Shown here piece after piece: positions 13,701-28,700 of a stretch of 64,000 nucleotides of DNA. A program made the position numbers and the translations under genes. Under the pieces are notes generated by a model. The model did not search any database. It was not told the origin of the DNA and saw nothing but the letters and a program-made list of their open reading frames with translations. The DNA is from Paragonimus skrjabini miyazakii (lineage: Eukaryota; Platyhelminthes; Trematoda; Plagiorchiida; Troglotrematidae): assembly GCA_014338405.1 (NCBI GenBank), contig JTDE01002927.1, positions 1 through 64,000 of the forward strand, given 5' to 3'. Every line of letters begins with the position of its first letter. Position 1 is the stretch's first letter.

Positions 13701-16700
13701 ATACTCTTCGTTAGTTCGAGCCCCCTTTTGTGTACTTATTTCAACCGGCCATTTATAATGTTTTACTTACTTTGCCACAGATCGTTCCAATGCCTGAAGC
13801 AACTTTTCCTGCTGCTGAAGTAGTGAACTTTTCCTCACTTCCATTCGATGTATTTCATGTTTCATCACATTGAGTTCACCCTGTCCAAGATCACAATCTA
13901 CCGCATGCCTGGTTTCTTCACACAACTGAACTTTCTTCTCCCAAAGCATGATTGTTCGTCTGTTATTAATGGTTTGAAGGCAAAACAGTGTTTTATAAAA
14001 TAAGCTATAATGTGTGCGAAACAGGTGGGCATCAAAAGAATGGGCGTAGACTGAACGAAAGCACAAGAAAACTATTTAGTAGTCGCTCCAAACCAAGATA
14101 TATTTACATGTCAAGTTGTGTATAAATTCACCATTACTTTATTCACCTGTTGCGTTTACTTTTGCTTGTAAGCTTAAGTCGATCGGACGTCTTGTGATTG
14201 GTCAGCAAACGAGCAAGCACCCGCTACGGATTCCAACAGGGTTTTGCAAACAGCTGGTCCCGGTAAACACCACCGATTCACTGGCGTGCATGGTACTGAT
14301 GAGACCCAACTAAACTAAAACAGCTGACCACCACTTCGCTGGTGGTGGCTGGAACCAGCTGTCTGCAGGTTAACTACTTCTGACTAAGTAAACCGCATAA
14401 TGCAATGGATGTTCCATTATTTAAAATGACACCTTGGTGTGCTGGCCTAAGACCGGATATTATCGCTACAGCAAAGTGATGAACATTTGTCAGTATGAGT
14501 AACCTATTACGCCACAGAATTCAGCCAGAGGATCTAATGTAAATTTATCCTGAACCAATTCAATGTGATCAGCCATCTCGCACGTGAAAGGCACAGCACT
14601 TTAATCGACAGGCTGAGTATGGTCGACCATTGGCTACCTGTCTGCAACAAGACGTTTTTTCTGTTTTAGCTCACCGAGTTGATCTATTCACTTCAACAAA
14701 ACTCCTATTTCTACTCAGCTCAGTAACAAATAAACTTGTGATTCACATTCATATAAGTGAAACAGAATGTATTTAATTCCGCAAGTCATTGTACCATGTT
14801 ATGCTGCTTATTTTCCGATAGAAGAACCCTAAAGCCTTCGTATGAAAAGGGTAACAGTCCTAGAGAAGCGGGCAAACCGCTAAATGTATCTCACCGGCGT
14901 ATCTGGCCGCTATACTTGTAGTCTATGTGGATGGTCGTGAAGACATCCACACCACGCACCTCCCATCCCGACCTTACTCGATGAAACAATCAAAGCATTT
15001 CCTGTCCACTTTAACATCAGCCTGAGATTTTTATCATTAGTCGTCTGATGCAAAGAGCAACGAACAGTGAGCCGAGTCTTTCATAAACGAAGTGAATGAA
15101 TGGTCTGGTTGCTGCAGCCCGTGCAGTTTGATTTCACTTGGTAGTGGTAGCTGAACCGGAGTTTCATCTAATGAACACTGAAGGATTCTACCAGTGTTCG
15201 TTAATTCAATCAAATTGACCAGGGGTAATTGACGATCACAGTAACAGTCGCCCAAAGTTCGACCAGTTTCCGATAACGCGGTTGTGAGTATTTCATAGGC
15301 CTTGGCTTTGGATGGACAGCACACAGAGCACACAGCGTAAGAACATTTCTACATTAACCAGCCGATGCCCTTGCAATAGGTTATCAATCGTCTGCTTAGC
15401 TATATATTCAATTACAATACAACCTGTTGAGATACATTTAGAGGACGGCGGTCGCAAGCGGTCTAGTGACAACCTGGAACCGAAGGCAGCCAAGTCTTGT
15501 CAGTGACGTAACACATTTCAGTTTTACAACACTGGACGGATTCATTATGCAACAGTGTGACTATTCATGGTTGTGTATGGGCTGAGATACTGCCAGGACG
15601 CCCAGACCTAGATAGGAAAATGATTAGGGTTCTCAACGAAAGCCTTTGGCACAAAAACCTATACCGCAAGGCAGTGTACGACAACTGGTACATTTTTCGG
15701 AAAAAGATTTCAATCTTCTTCCAATCCCCAACCTGGAGAATCAGAAGATTGGTTTGTCAGACCTTTACACATCTGTTACAGTTGTCACAATACATACTTC
15801 TGAACGGTACGTACTGACTTCGACGGAGTGAGACAACTGCAATAACTGATACTTCACATAAGCCACCATTGATTATGAGTATAAATATGTATCACAGTGT
15901 TGTCATTTATCATCGAAAGTCGACCGAACTCAAGAGGATAGGGATCTGGTTGTCAAGTGGAATGATCCTCAGGGTTAATAATGCGTGAATTATGGCACAA
16001 TGACCTGCGTACCTCAGACCATAAAATAGGTATAAAAATACTAAGTTCATTAGACGTTTTTATTTATTATGCTCATAATGAATGCCGGTCAGTATACCAG
16101 AGCCAAGGTAGGCTGTTTAAAAATGTAACCAACGGCGCCTGTTGTTGCTAGGTTGCCGTGTAGTGAATGTTACTCCACCCTGGAATAAAACGCCCAACCA
16201 GATGAGTTAAAGTAATTAATGGTAATCCCTGTGTTGATACAACCAGCCAAAGATCGTGTGTTCGAACTCAGAACAATGATTACTGCGACTACTTGTGTGC
16301 TGATCTGAGCAGTCTGAGAGTATTTGGTTCACCGTGTTGTATGGCTGCATTCACCTTGCAGTATAAGAAGTAGAAAAATCTGTTTATTTATTCATTAGAG
16401 AAGGAAATACTTAATTTTCAGATAAAAAGTTAGACATTTCTTTTTGAAGTCTTAACTATTTCCGCAAAGTATGATACTTGGGATTGATCCCCATTATGCT
16501 CGTCTGCAACTAATGAGCTTCGCCGGATAGCCAGTTGAGGGTGTGCACCTTGAAACATTCTAAAAAAAATACCTGTGTTGTTAACATTAACAGTGGATAA
16601 TTTCTAAAAGTCACAATCAACGTACCAGTAAAATTGTAGGTATGTTTTACATTATTTGAAATCCCAAAATCAGCATGTACATCAGTAGAATACTGTAATC

Positions 16701-19700
16701 ACCTACTCGTTCTATAGAATTTTTAGACGACGACATTTGTCTTGTTTAAAGTGAACTTGAATTTTTCTAAGTTTTAAGACATGAAACACTTCGTTGAATT
16801 TGAATGCTTATTTACAATACATTAGATTGAGTAATCTATGGATTGTCAAAGCCCTGTCAACTTACTCAACTTCAACCAGTTCATTGAGCATATCCTCTCT
16901 TTCTGCTCTTAAACTTTCCACTTTGCTTTGCAGTTCAGCAGCTTCCATTTCTTTCTCTCTTAACGCACGTACAAAATCTGTCTCAGCTAATCGATTTTCA
17001 TTGCTCAGGTTTTCTCCGGTAGACTTCTCTTTTGCAATCAAAGCGTTTAGACGAACAGTGTCATATTGTAAATGTTTTAATTCGCGCTCCAATTCGGCTT
17101 TCTCCCTTTCTTGGATTGCAATTTCATCTGGTATAATCGCATTAAAAACAACGGAATAAGAAATACATAGAAATAGAGCTTCTTATTACAACTTGTATGA
17201 CATCTGAAGACCAGTACCTGGTTGTTTGGTCAAATCTTTGAGAAAGTTGGTGGAACTAAGCTCATGTGCTTTTAGATGTCAAATGATGAACACAACATTT
17301 AATCCACATATGATATACAACAACCATTACGATTTATAATAATGTAATGTGCGACCGAAACCAGCAAACGCGCACTAGTTGAATTTGAATTGGTGACGGA
17401 GCGTGCTGCTGTGTTGTCGGCGCCGTTCTAGTTCTCGTTTGTGTAAGTCGTGTGCATGGCTTACTGGGCCTTTGGCTCATGTTTGTTTCTTGTTGTTTCC
17501 TTTTGCAGAACTTGTTGGAACCCCTACTTCGAAAGAACGCTGTCCCCTGGTGTCTCCACATTGCCCCACAGTTGGTCCGAGAGTGTTATGGACAACCAGA
17601 GCGGTAAACAACCGGCTTGCATGCTACAATAATCAACAAATAGACTTTGAATCATTAAGTGTCACTTCCGGTGCTCCAACGGTCAAGTAACTTGTTTTGC
17701 CGGTGACTGATGATGTACGTAAGGTTCGGACAGAACTAATAATAAATGAAGTATACTGTGGTGTAAAGTATTCTTTTCAATTTTACCAATTAGGAAAATA
17801 CCTGTATCCGTCTGTGCTGTATTACCTTGGAAATGATAACTGCAGTTTCTTGGGTTTTCACACAATTTATCGGATGGTATATTGGTGATATTATCAATCG
17901 ACTACATAGAAGCGGAAATCGTTGAGATACTAACTACCTCCAACCTCTCAATGAATACCTTATGATCAGAATTGGATGCAGACTCCGATGGTGTGGAAGC
18001 CATCATTATCATTCCTTCGGTTCAGGTTTGTGAAGCCATCATAACCAAAAGTAGTTAACGCGAAGTGGTGGGATACAATGTAGAAATGCCTAAAGGTGTT
18101 TATTTTATATTTCTTGGGATTCTGCCCTGTCAGTTACTCACGAGTTGTGGAATATCAGATGATATCTCTTTGTGACGAACTAAACCTTGTTCCGCCGTTC
18201 TAGAATATACAAAATGTGTTGATAACATTTCTTATTTGTTTATGTCATAAAATCACACTCAAAATCACTTTGGAAATCTTATTCATCTCAGTCTCATAGG
18301 CAAAGAGGTTCATTCCCAGCAGAATTCGGTTCTCCTCCAATTATTTGTCTGATAATGACTGAATGAAAAGTAGCGTTTGCATCTGTTTTGTTGCGTAGTT
18401 GATCTGACTAAAGAATCGTTAGCTAATAAAAACCAGCGAGTGTGTTCACTTATGTTGTTAGTGAGAAATCAAAGTTTTTATTCAAAAAGTACTTCATAAG
18501 ATTTTCCTCAACAAACGGAAAACAACGAATTATGCAGAGTACAATTTCATTTGAACTAACAGAACATTGAAGCACAAGACATTTTTGTGACAGTTTTAAA
18601 ATTTGTTATATTTGTTACTTATCTGGAAGGGAAAAACACACATGGTATCATGAGCCAAATTTGTTATACAGGCTGCTGATTGAGAGACATTTTTCTACCG
18701 ATATAGCACAGTTAGTCTCCGGAATTGACTTTCGTTCACTCTGATTTGTAAACAGATCATAGTATAAACCCAACGTTTTTTAAGCTCATGATCATCCGCA
18801 GCTCAAGGTGAAACCGTTTGAACCACTCCCTAGTTGCACACGGTTTCAACGAAGCACTGGATGAGCCAACCACTAACGAGCGTCCTGAATTCATTCACAG
18901 CGGCCAGATTTGACATTCAAGCAGAATATGAACAAATTTCACATTTAACGTAAAAGTCACTGAGAAACTCATCCTATAACTTGGTGAACAACGACTTCAA
19001 CGTCCATGCAGACAAGTTCAGAGAGTTTTTTTGCAGATTTTCACTTTTAGGTTACCTTTTGCCTTATATTACCGGAGGTGTTTCTCATGTTTTACAGTAA
19101 TTTCCTGTTCTCATCGGTAAAGTAATATGTATATAGATGGTATTATCAAATTGTAAGACACCCAAATGCAGATCACTGAAAGGCATGCGGAGCAAAACGT
19201 AAGTCGACTAGAATCTAGCGTTAACTTCCTACGAAAATATTCTATTTTCACGACTGTAAGATTCCTAGTTTCCTGGCTATACTCTTTTACCAACTACATT
19301 AACACTAAAGACCTCACATAATTTGACATGTACGTTTCTTTATCTATACAGTGATTCTCAACTTTTCAATTAAGATTTTCTTCTGTCAAAGTGCGTAGGC
19401 CAACAAGAACTCATAATGCAAAACGATATTAGAATTACTTGTCTGGGTCGAAGTAAAAAATCTTAGATCACACAAATGCTTGGAATCTTGTTAAAATCAG
19501 CTTCGAATAACTCACTGTCTACTCGCAGCTTCTTCTGAGATAATATAGTCAGTTGTTTTTGTAGTCTTTCAACCGTCCTCGTCAAGCCCTCTCGCTCGTT
19601 CACGTGACGCACCAACTCGTTCTGTTCCTTCAGCCACTGTTGTTCTAATTCACCGATCTCATCTTGTTTTGTTTGCACCGCTTTAGTCAAACTGTTGATC

Positions 19701-22700
19701 ATCGTCTCTAGAGGACCCACTTCTTGGCCCTGTTCATTTGAAAAAAGCAAATAAAATATTTTTTCAATTGAAAGAAAATAGCAGATTTTGGTAGAACGAA
19801 AATGTAGATAGCAGACGTGCGCCGGAATGATAGTTAACGACGTCATCATCATCATCATCATAGCAGCCATGAGCCTGACCAAATGGTACTGTCTCAGGCC
19901 GCCGCTCACCTCAACAGTGACATAAAATATCCTAGAAGAAAACGTTGCTAAGAAGGTTGAAAATTATTGAAATAAAGGCAAAGCGGAAGAAGTAGAAATG
20001 GTATAGATGCAGGTACGCCATTGATTGCGACACACCGCCATCTCGAGTGGTGTCTCCATCCAGCGTAGACCATATGAGTCCATGTAACCTGTTTACTGGC
20101 CACTTGTTTAAATCTCACTAATTGCTAATGATGGTTACTAATAAAAACAAGATATAAGGTATAGTTACGCTGGTGTTAGATGATTTTTACAGTGCTCATC
20201 AGATTTCGGTTTGTCGTAAACGCTATAGCTAGTAAATTCGGTAGGTTTCACGTGATTACCATACTCGCATCGTTTTACCATCAGCTCAATACTTAACCCA
20301 AGTAACTGTCTCGTTGATAATAATTCACGCTACAGTCAAACAGTGCTTTTCTTACACACAAATAAGACCACCATGAAATTCATCTAACGGAAGCTTCATG
20401 GAACAGTCAAGCCTAACTAAAGGCGGGGCAATGCAACAATAGCAAAAACGATTTTTATGATAATCTTGATTCGCGATTGAAATCGAACGTCATAAATTCA
20501 CAACCAATTTGCAATAAACAGTTACAAGTATGCGGCAACGTCTATCATAATCTTGACTTTTGCTCGTGAAAATATAGAATGTTCCTTAAATATATTGATC
20601 ATCGATAAAATTTCTACTATTTAAAGAGATGTTTAAAGGACGGATGTCTACGTAAACTTGAAATAACGCAATGGTGTTTGATGTTACTCACTCACCTGAT
20701 GAGTTTAACCAAATTCGAATTTGGGTGTGGTAGGTGTCAGATGTTTCAACGGTATCGCTGTCGATTGACAGTTAACCGGTGGTACGCTAGACACCAGATT
20801 ACGTCGACTGTTGCTGTCTGAATTGAGACACTCTTACATTTTACAGACTAGTATGGTAGTGGACGATTTGAGTTGTAAAATCTGAAAAACTTTAGCATTT
20901 CTATTTTCTCATGACGTACATTCAGACTTATACTGATAAAGGCAAACAAGATAAACATTTTCTACATTCATCTAGATCGATAGAAGATTACTTGTGTATC
21001 CATTTAAATGAAAAGGTGTAAAACACATTTTCCTTAATGCGCATTTCGATCGATCCATTCAGTACATTTTATTGTGGACTGAATCCGTATTGTTGACCTC
21101 GGTCAGCCTTGATTCACAACGATCGATCGGAAAAAACGTGGCAGTGATTTTGCCTAGTTTAGTTTGTACTAGCTTGCTTTCACAAGAATCGCGTGTCTAT
21201 GAAAGCATTTCGTCAATTTTACAGTAAGTTATTAACTAGTGCAGCCCCTTCTCAAGAAGCTTCAATCGGTAGTGTTTGACACTACCGAAACGTCAATGTC
21301 AACTAATGAGTTATACTGAAGTATTCATTATACTAAATGCTTTTTAGATAATTAATGGTTTAGTAACTTAGGCAATGGGAAATTCATATCACTACTACTT
21401 AGGGAGACAGAAATGTATTGGCTCCAATAATTGTTTATGACAATAGCGGACATAGCAACGGTTTGATGTAGACGCGGATTTGTTGAAAACACTCACACAA
21501 AACGGAATACTTTCAGCTCAAGAAAAAGTGCATCTACGTTGTTAGAAGTTTGACGGATAGCTGCCAAGGCTGAGGACCCCAAGTCATCTAAAGATCAAGA
21601 TGTTTGCCGGCTGACACCAAGGCTTGAATTTCAACTTTCTGGACTCTGACATATCATTTTTGAGTAAACATTTACATCCAGATGGGTCCACTTGCTGCGA
21701 AAATTTGAACACAACGTTTTTACCTAGCAACTGAGCCAGAGGCTTTAATGTCAAACATTATGTTTTGAAAATTATTCACTTAATTTTCATAAATGTTAGT
21801 TAAACATGTCGTTGAGTGAATAAGATTTCAAGACATTTGACGCGTTACTGTGAAAAACGAGTTGACGTAACTCAGCCAGAAAGAACTTATGGGTTGCGTC
21901 CACCGCTGAGCACTTAGTTAAGACAAGTTGTACAAACCACTTGACCAGTTTGCACCGTTAACAGCTCGCTATTCAAAACCCACACAGAACGCCGTCTAGT
22001 GTTATCCATTAGTTTCACACTTTCATAAGGTAGTAATCTTGGCGCTCTAGCCAAAACTTTTTAACCGTCGACACACTGATTTGCGTTTTGTTCGACTAAT
22101 ATCCGACATATTGCAGAACAAAGTAGGCATTTCACCAGTTTGTCAAATTTGCCTTTCTATTTCATTATTTTAAGGTGTTAGTTTCTTGGATCGTGGAGTT
22201 GAAGAATGGTAAACTCCTAGTATTCAGTTTTATGATTTGTAGGAAAAAGGACTAAATAACGCGGAGATATTTCCACTTGAAAGCCTGAGTAAGTAAACTC
22301 AAATGAGCCCTCAGCCCCACCCTTTTAGCAAACCGTGAGTAATCTCATACAGGGAAACGAAATGATTTGAGAGGCATGATGAGTTACACAATTACAAGCA
22401 GTTACGTCATTTTTTGACGGGATACGCTACAAGTGAAGTACGAAGACTCACTCCTGTTTCATGCAACAGACGCTCCAGTTTTTTGTTCAGCAAGTCTATG
22501 GCACTCTGTTTTCTTTCAACCATTACTGTAGCGTGATGAATTTCTGCCTCTAACTTGTTGATCAGATTGTTCCGTTCATCAATCTCCCGTTCAACTTCTT
22601 GGATTTGTTCTTGAATCTTCTGATTTTCTGATCTTTTCACAGCGGTGGCCAGATCATCACGTGCGATTTGGTTTTCCAGTTGGGCAATCTTTGTAGAAAA

Positions 22701-25700
22701 AAATAACATTTACTACCTTACAATCATGAATAAACCTAAATTTGCTTACCCCTATAGTCTACATAGTCACCGTTGCTGAACAGGTACCACGAACCACCAA
22801 CGGATTTCATATAGATCTACGGCAGAATTTTAGGCTTATTCTTAAACAAAGCCAATAGAATATATAGTTCAACCGGCAATATTCACGTGCCCTCTAAGGA
22901 CAGAAATCTCTCGGCCTATTTCGGTCATTGCTGTTATTTAGAAGAGCGATACTTCTTTGACTGGCATTAATGCTTGTCTGACCATCATCCCTGGGAGGAG
23001 GCTGTCTTAGGTTATTGAACCAAAAAAACCGTATATGTAAAGTTATATAGACAAGTTCAAGGTGCGTACACAGTGGTAACCAACAACCAAGTTGCAAGTA
23101 AGGTTCCTATTTTTTGATTTCACATATCTTCCTTACCTCGTTGGTAAATAAAACGCTCACGATTATTACTTATCTCTCTAACTGTTTCAAACCAGAACCT
23201 TTATGGATCAAGAGGAATTTGGGTGGGAAAACAAACACAGTCTACCATCCCTAGCTCAATGGTAACTGCTTTAGTACAATATATACCTGAAGATTGACTT
23301 AAGTTTTGGCACATGGCAGTTTACAGACGCAAATCGTAAACCAGAAACATATTTGTAAAATCATGTTGATTGAGCTGTCGCAAATTACGAACCAAAAGCA
23401 TATATACTAGTAATAACTTCACACTAAACGTCAAACTACGACCCACTAACTGCACGTACACACATATACACTGTTCTTAACTTACAGGTTTCTCACGTAG
23501 TGATAGTATTTTATTGAGGTGCTGGTAAATTTCGTTGATAGGATAACAAATGATATGGTTGAGTTTAATTCTCTCGAAGCTGCGTTTGTATGTCAGTTAA
23601 ACATTTGTCTAGTTTTTTATCCATTAAACCCTGCAAGGTTTAAGCAAGGTGACTGCTGGTTACCACCTATCAGCACACACTCATTTAGTTAAATAGTGAA
23701 ATATGGTGTTTGCTCATCTCCAACCACAGGATATATTTTCACTAATTAGAACTTTGATGTTGTAAAACAGGGAACACGATAACAATCAAATTTATAACAC
23801 AAACTACTTTTTTCGTCCTGATCACGACACGTTCTGATCATGACACACACAAAATTGCTGCTGGTATGAAAATCTGACGTTTTTTCTTTATATCTTTCAA
23901 TCTATTCATTTTAGTTGTTTCATTATATTAACCAAATGCTGTCATATGTAGTAATTTACTTTCATTTTGTCTAACATTTTCAAACGGTAGCTGTATAAAC
24001 AATGGTGAACTAAGAGACTGACCTGTGTAATGACCTCCCTGCTTTGGTCTTGGACTTGAAGGTTTAACTTTTGCACGTATTCCATTGCCTTCTTTGTGGT
24101 CACTCTATCTCGTAGCTCAGTCGTGATCTTGTTTTCCAGTTCCGTCTTCTTCAAAGTCTCTTTCTCGATTTGTTTGCGTAGTCCATCTACTGTAGCTTGA
24201 CAGGATGCTTGCTCCTGAATTAAATAAATGTTGACGTAGATAAGGCAAAACATTAAAAAACGCAGCGCTAAAGTTCTCCGTAGCAAGAAAGAACTTATTT
24301 TGGCAACATGTTGTAATCTGGCAAAAGGAAAACTTCCAACCAATAGAACGATCAGCCTGGACATATAAAGATTAAACTGTTTTAGCCTAGGTGGTATACA
24401 AATTAATGATCCAGGATGCTGATGAGTTGTAGCAATGGATTGTGTATGTAAACCCTACGCATCCTATTCAATCACCTAGCGTTGACTTTTGTTAATGTGC
24501 ATGTAAACTGGAAAAACAACTCCGTACCTACTCTTCACCTTGAACGAGAACAGACTCTGTGCATCGGGTTTATTCAAGCTCAATATGTCACAACCAAAGT
24601 AACATCAGAATTATTCGAAATGTTTTATGGATCGGTTAGCAGTTTTTCGGAGAAACTTCACTACCAATCACAAGATTCCGGGTTAAACGGAACCAAACTT
24701 TCTGCACATTTGAGACCATCCTTTACATTTTTCTCCGTATTTTTTATCGTGAATGTACCAATACCACCGCGCTTGTTTCTAAGAGCAAAATTTCAAAACC
24801 TCATTAATTCATTTTGGGCCGTTTGGAATTAAGCCATTTTGTCAAGATACACCCACTGAAGTTCGGCCCTAACTGACTGTCGGTCCATATAACATACCTT
24901 CTGTTATTCACAGCATTTCCCTCAATAGGATTTCAAAACGTGAGTAAGTGCCAACCTGACGCCTACACTTTGAACTTATATACAATATGGAAGTATTACA
25001 TTCACCTCGCATTAATTTGCTTTGGATTTTGTATGAAAGCCAGCGTAATAGGTTAATTTTCTTGACTTCTTTTGTTGGTGTTTGTCTGCCAAAATTAGAA
25101 GCTACATGGCTGTGAAATCTTCTGCAATTACTCATATTTATATACTCATATTTATATACTCATATTTATTATACTCATATTTATATCAGCCCATTGATAA
25201 TCTCACCAGCTTTTTGTACAATGTGCGTCGACTTGACCACTGAACGTAATCAACTGTCAATAACTTACCGCTTGTGCTCGACCAAGATTTCTTTCAGTCT
25301 CCTGCAACATGCGTGAATAAGTACTGTATGTTTGTTTATCCGCCTCCTGTTTTGTTTGCGAGTGTAGAATCTGCTTTTTCAGGGTGTTCAGATCAGCCTC
25401 GTTCTTGTTGACGAGTATCGTTAATTGTTCATGTGTCTCCTGTTCTTTGATGATCGATCGACGGTAGGCCACTTGTTCGTTCTCTAACACCAGTAGACGC
25501 TCTTTCAATTCACTGTGAGTAGTTGTTAGGAAATAACATTAAACTGTGCTACGCTAATCATGGAAATATGAGTCAAAGATATCTGATATGAGAAGAATTA
25601 GGATTATGAAAAGGACAAAATACTTGTCATGCCGACATTCTACTTTGCAGTAATGAATTTTTAAAAATTAGGTAAAATAAAATACTACTGAATAGAAGAC

Positions 25701-28700
25701 TAATAAAACTTTGAGAACTGCCAATATTAGATTGTAGACTTCTCGTTCGTTAAACTTTAGGCTCCCTTCTATTGTGCGCCAAAGTAGTAGACTTTATTTC
25801 ATTCCAGAAACGGCAACCAAATATGAATCACCTTCAACTCGAGATAAAATCACTATCAGGTTTTTACAGTCCTCTGTTAATTAGATATACATGTTTATGT
25901 ATACACGCAAGTTAGTAAACTATCTCGACTGACAAAGTAAATTTGACATGCTTTTCCCATGGTGGACGATGCGCCGCCTTATCTAGAAAGTGATTAACGT
26001 TAGTTTACAAAAACTGATTTTTGCTACCCAAAGATCTTTGATTAGGTCTATGAACCTGGGTACCCACAACAGTTCAAAACAGATCTATTTCTGACAAATC
26101 CTGAGCCGATTTGTAGCTGCTCTGAATCTTCTTAGTCCGCAACCGTTCATACCATATGTGCGCACAATAAACTTCGATAATCGATGCAATGAGGATAGTT
26201 GATAGTCTGTGCGAACGTGTTAGAGGAATAAATATTAAAAGATGTATTCATAAGTCTATAATCTACTTTTAATCAGTTGACAAATCTGTTCTGGTGAATT
26301 AGATATTACATGTTCACAATAATGATTGCATTGCTGCCGACGCCAGCTTACACTGTTGTGAACCTAATAACGATGGAGCCTTGCTGTACCAACGGCTTTA
26401 GCTTAACCTCTTCAGTGATTCGCAGTCCTCCAGACAAAAAATTATTGATGAGTAGTAGGGGATTTTGGTTTCCATATAGATTGAACATCACCCACAACTG
26501 ATCGCAGCTGTCGCATTCCAACAGACTTTCCAGTCGGCCTCTTTTGAAGAGTTAACAGACAGTAACTTTGTATCCTCTTGAGGCAATCAGGCAACCTGAT
26601 CAACACTCACAAGAGAAAATGGTCGAGCGTTCACATATGATACTTCGACCGTGCCTAATGTGAGATCAGTGGCGCAGTGGTAAACACGGTTGTCTCATGA
26701 ACAGCGTGTCCGTGGTTCAAGTCTCGGCAGTGGCGATGATATGCACTACTGACGAGCTCAAATGAGAGCGAAACTCGAGTCCAGTAGTTCTTTTTGAAAG
26801 GGGCCGACTGGAAAGTCTATTGGCATGCGACAGCTGCGATTAATTGTGGGTAATGTTCAACCTATATAAAAAATTACCTTTAAATCGTTATTCTTATCTT
26901 CAAAGTACTACGCGGAATTCTGTGTCGTTTACTGCATTATGGAGAGTTCGCATTATAAAACAGCGTGAAGAAAAGAGACTAAAATCACGTTAAAAAAAAA
27001 CTGTGTGGATAGTTTTGGTAGACCCCTCAGTTATACTTTATGGTCTAAATGTACTTACAAAATCATGTTATGCTTAGCCGGGTATACGCTGTTACAGCAA
27101 TGCATGCAAACATTTGGCCTGTAGTTTAGTGTAGTAAAATGTTTAAAACGCGAACTTCGGGGTTACCCTGGTTAACAACACATTCTATTTGACTTAGCTC
27201 AAATTGGTCTGATGGACCACATTAATCTATCCTCTCTATATATTCGTATAAAAACGACAACCTTTTGTGTGTATTCATCATTCCTTCAAGTTACGTTGCA
27301 AAATAGATTTACAAAATGAATCCGTTCGCTTAGAAAGCCATAATTCTGTTGCTGAATAGCAAATTACTTTGACTGGAAACAAAAGTTTAAATTATTCATT
27401 TAAACATTTCCTAATTTATCTGACTGTAACAAGCATGACTTGTTAGTTTGTGTACAAGCTGATTTGAATGCATACTCGTCTACAGAGACTATTCTAAAAT
27501 TATAAGAACCATATGTTAATCGGCTTTGGTGTCTAATTCACCTTCCTGCCCTAGCCGCATCCACTTACACTAGTAGAGTGGTCATCTCAACTAGCTTATG
27601 TTCTGATACATTTATCTTATTAGTTCCCAACAGGGTAACACCTAACAAATGGTTAAACCTACTTATATGCTTTCATCAGAGCCGCATAAGCTTCATTCCT
27701 GCGTTGCAATCCAAGTAGACTGGTATTCCACTGAGCCAACAGATTTTTCCTATCCAAACTGATGGAGACAATTTGTGCTTCAGCCTCGTGCAAGAGATTC
27801 TGACTTATTACCATTTCCGCTTCCTGAGCGATGATCTGAGCCTCGTATAAAGCAATGTCTTCCTTTAGTTGATCCACCTTGGTTTGAATACGGTCGACCA
27901 ACAAGTCTTGGCGCAGCTTCTCGTTTTCATGCTGTGAACAAATTTACACAACATCAACTTGAAGAAGAAAGGCAGGTTAATCTTTCCATAAATTCAGCGA
28001 AGCTAAATAGATAAAATTTGTATTCCTATGTTTGGAAGAATCATTATTCGCTGAAAAGTTGGTTGTGAACAGACTGCATTTAGCGATAAACACGGGTTTA
28101 GTTGAATGAATTGCAGCCTACGCAGGGTGTACCAATAAACAACATGCGAAAGTACAATGCACTTGTATGTTTCGAGTTTTATACCCAATATTCATTAATG
28201 ATCAAAAACCGTATTAATTATGCTGTGGACAGATCCCTCGTTCGTCACCGTAGTAAGCGGACTCAGAACTCCAGGTTGAACATTACTCATATTTGTTCGC
28301 AGCCTTGTAATACAGTTCGCTGTCGTGTGATTGACGCCATTTGAGTTTTCGACTGTGTAAGTTGTGTGCATGACTTACCGGGCCTTTGGCTCATGCTTGT
28401 CGGTTTTTGTTATCATCCCAGATTCATGTTTGGCCCTCCTCCTTCAGAGAAACGCTCCTCCTCAGTGCCTCCACTCCGTTGCACATTACAGCCTTTGCAT
28501 TGACAGAGACTATACGACCAGCATTTTGTAGAGGCAAACAATAGACTCCAGTTTCGCTCTTGTTAGAACTAATCAGTAACGCATACCTTTTCCACGACGA
28601 TGATTAGAACTCAGGTTATGACTTCATGAGGCAACCATGTTGACCACTGCTTCATAGACCCCAGGTTAGGAACGACCAGGTTATCATATATGAACACTCA

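Larger units (their letters stand above)
25513..27662 (-). other. CCDC40 intron 5
   Basis: 2150 bp; holds the head-to-head SINE pair at 26448-26870 and otherwise unassigned AT-rich DNA. Confidence 0.65.

Noticed and set aside
16794..17159. 121-codon plus-strand Ser-rich frame
   Set aside because: It is the reverse complement of CCDC40 exon 10, whose coiled-coil match and splice phase are strong.
19800..19909. Poly-methionine N-terminus joined to CCDC40 exon 9
   Set aside because: The Met run is a translated ATG microsatellite in the intron; the acceptor at 19730 and the family alignment put the exon start downstream of it.
26661..26735. A genuine tRNA gene
   Set aside because: The internal boxes match but the acceptor stem does not close, and several diverged copies with the same tail identify it as a SINE head.
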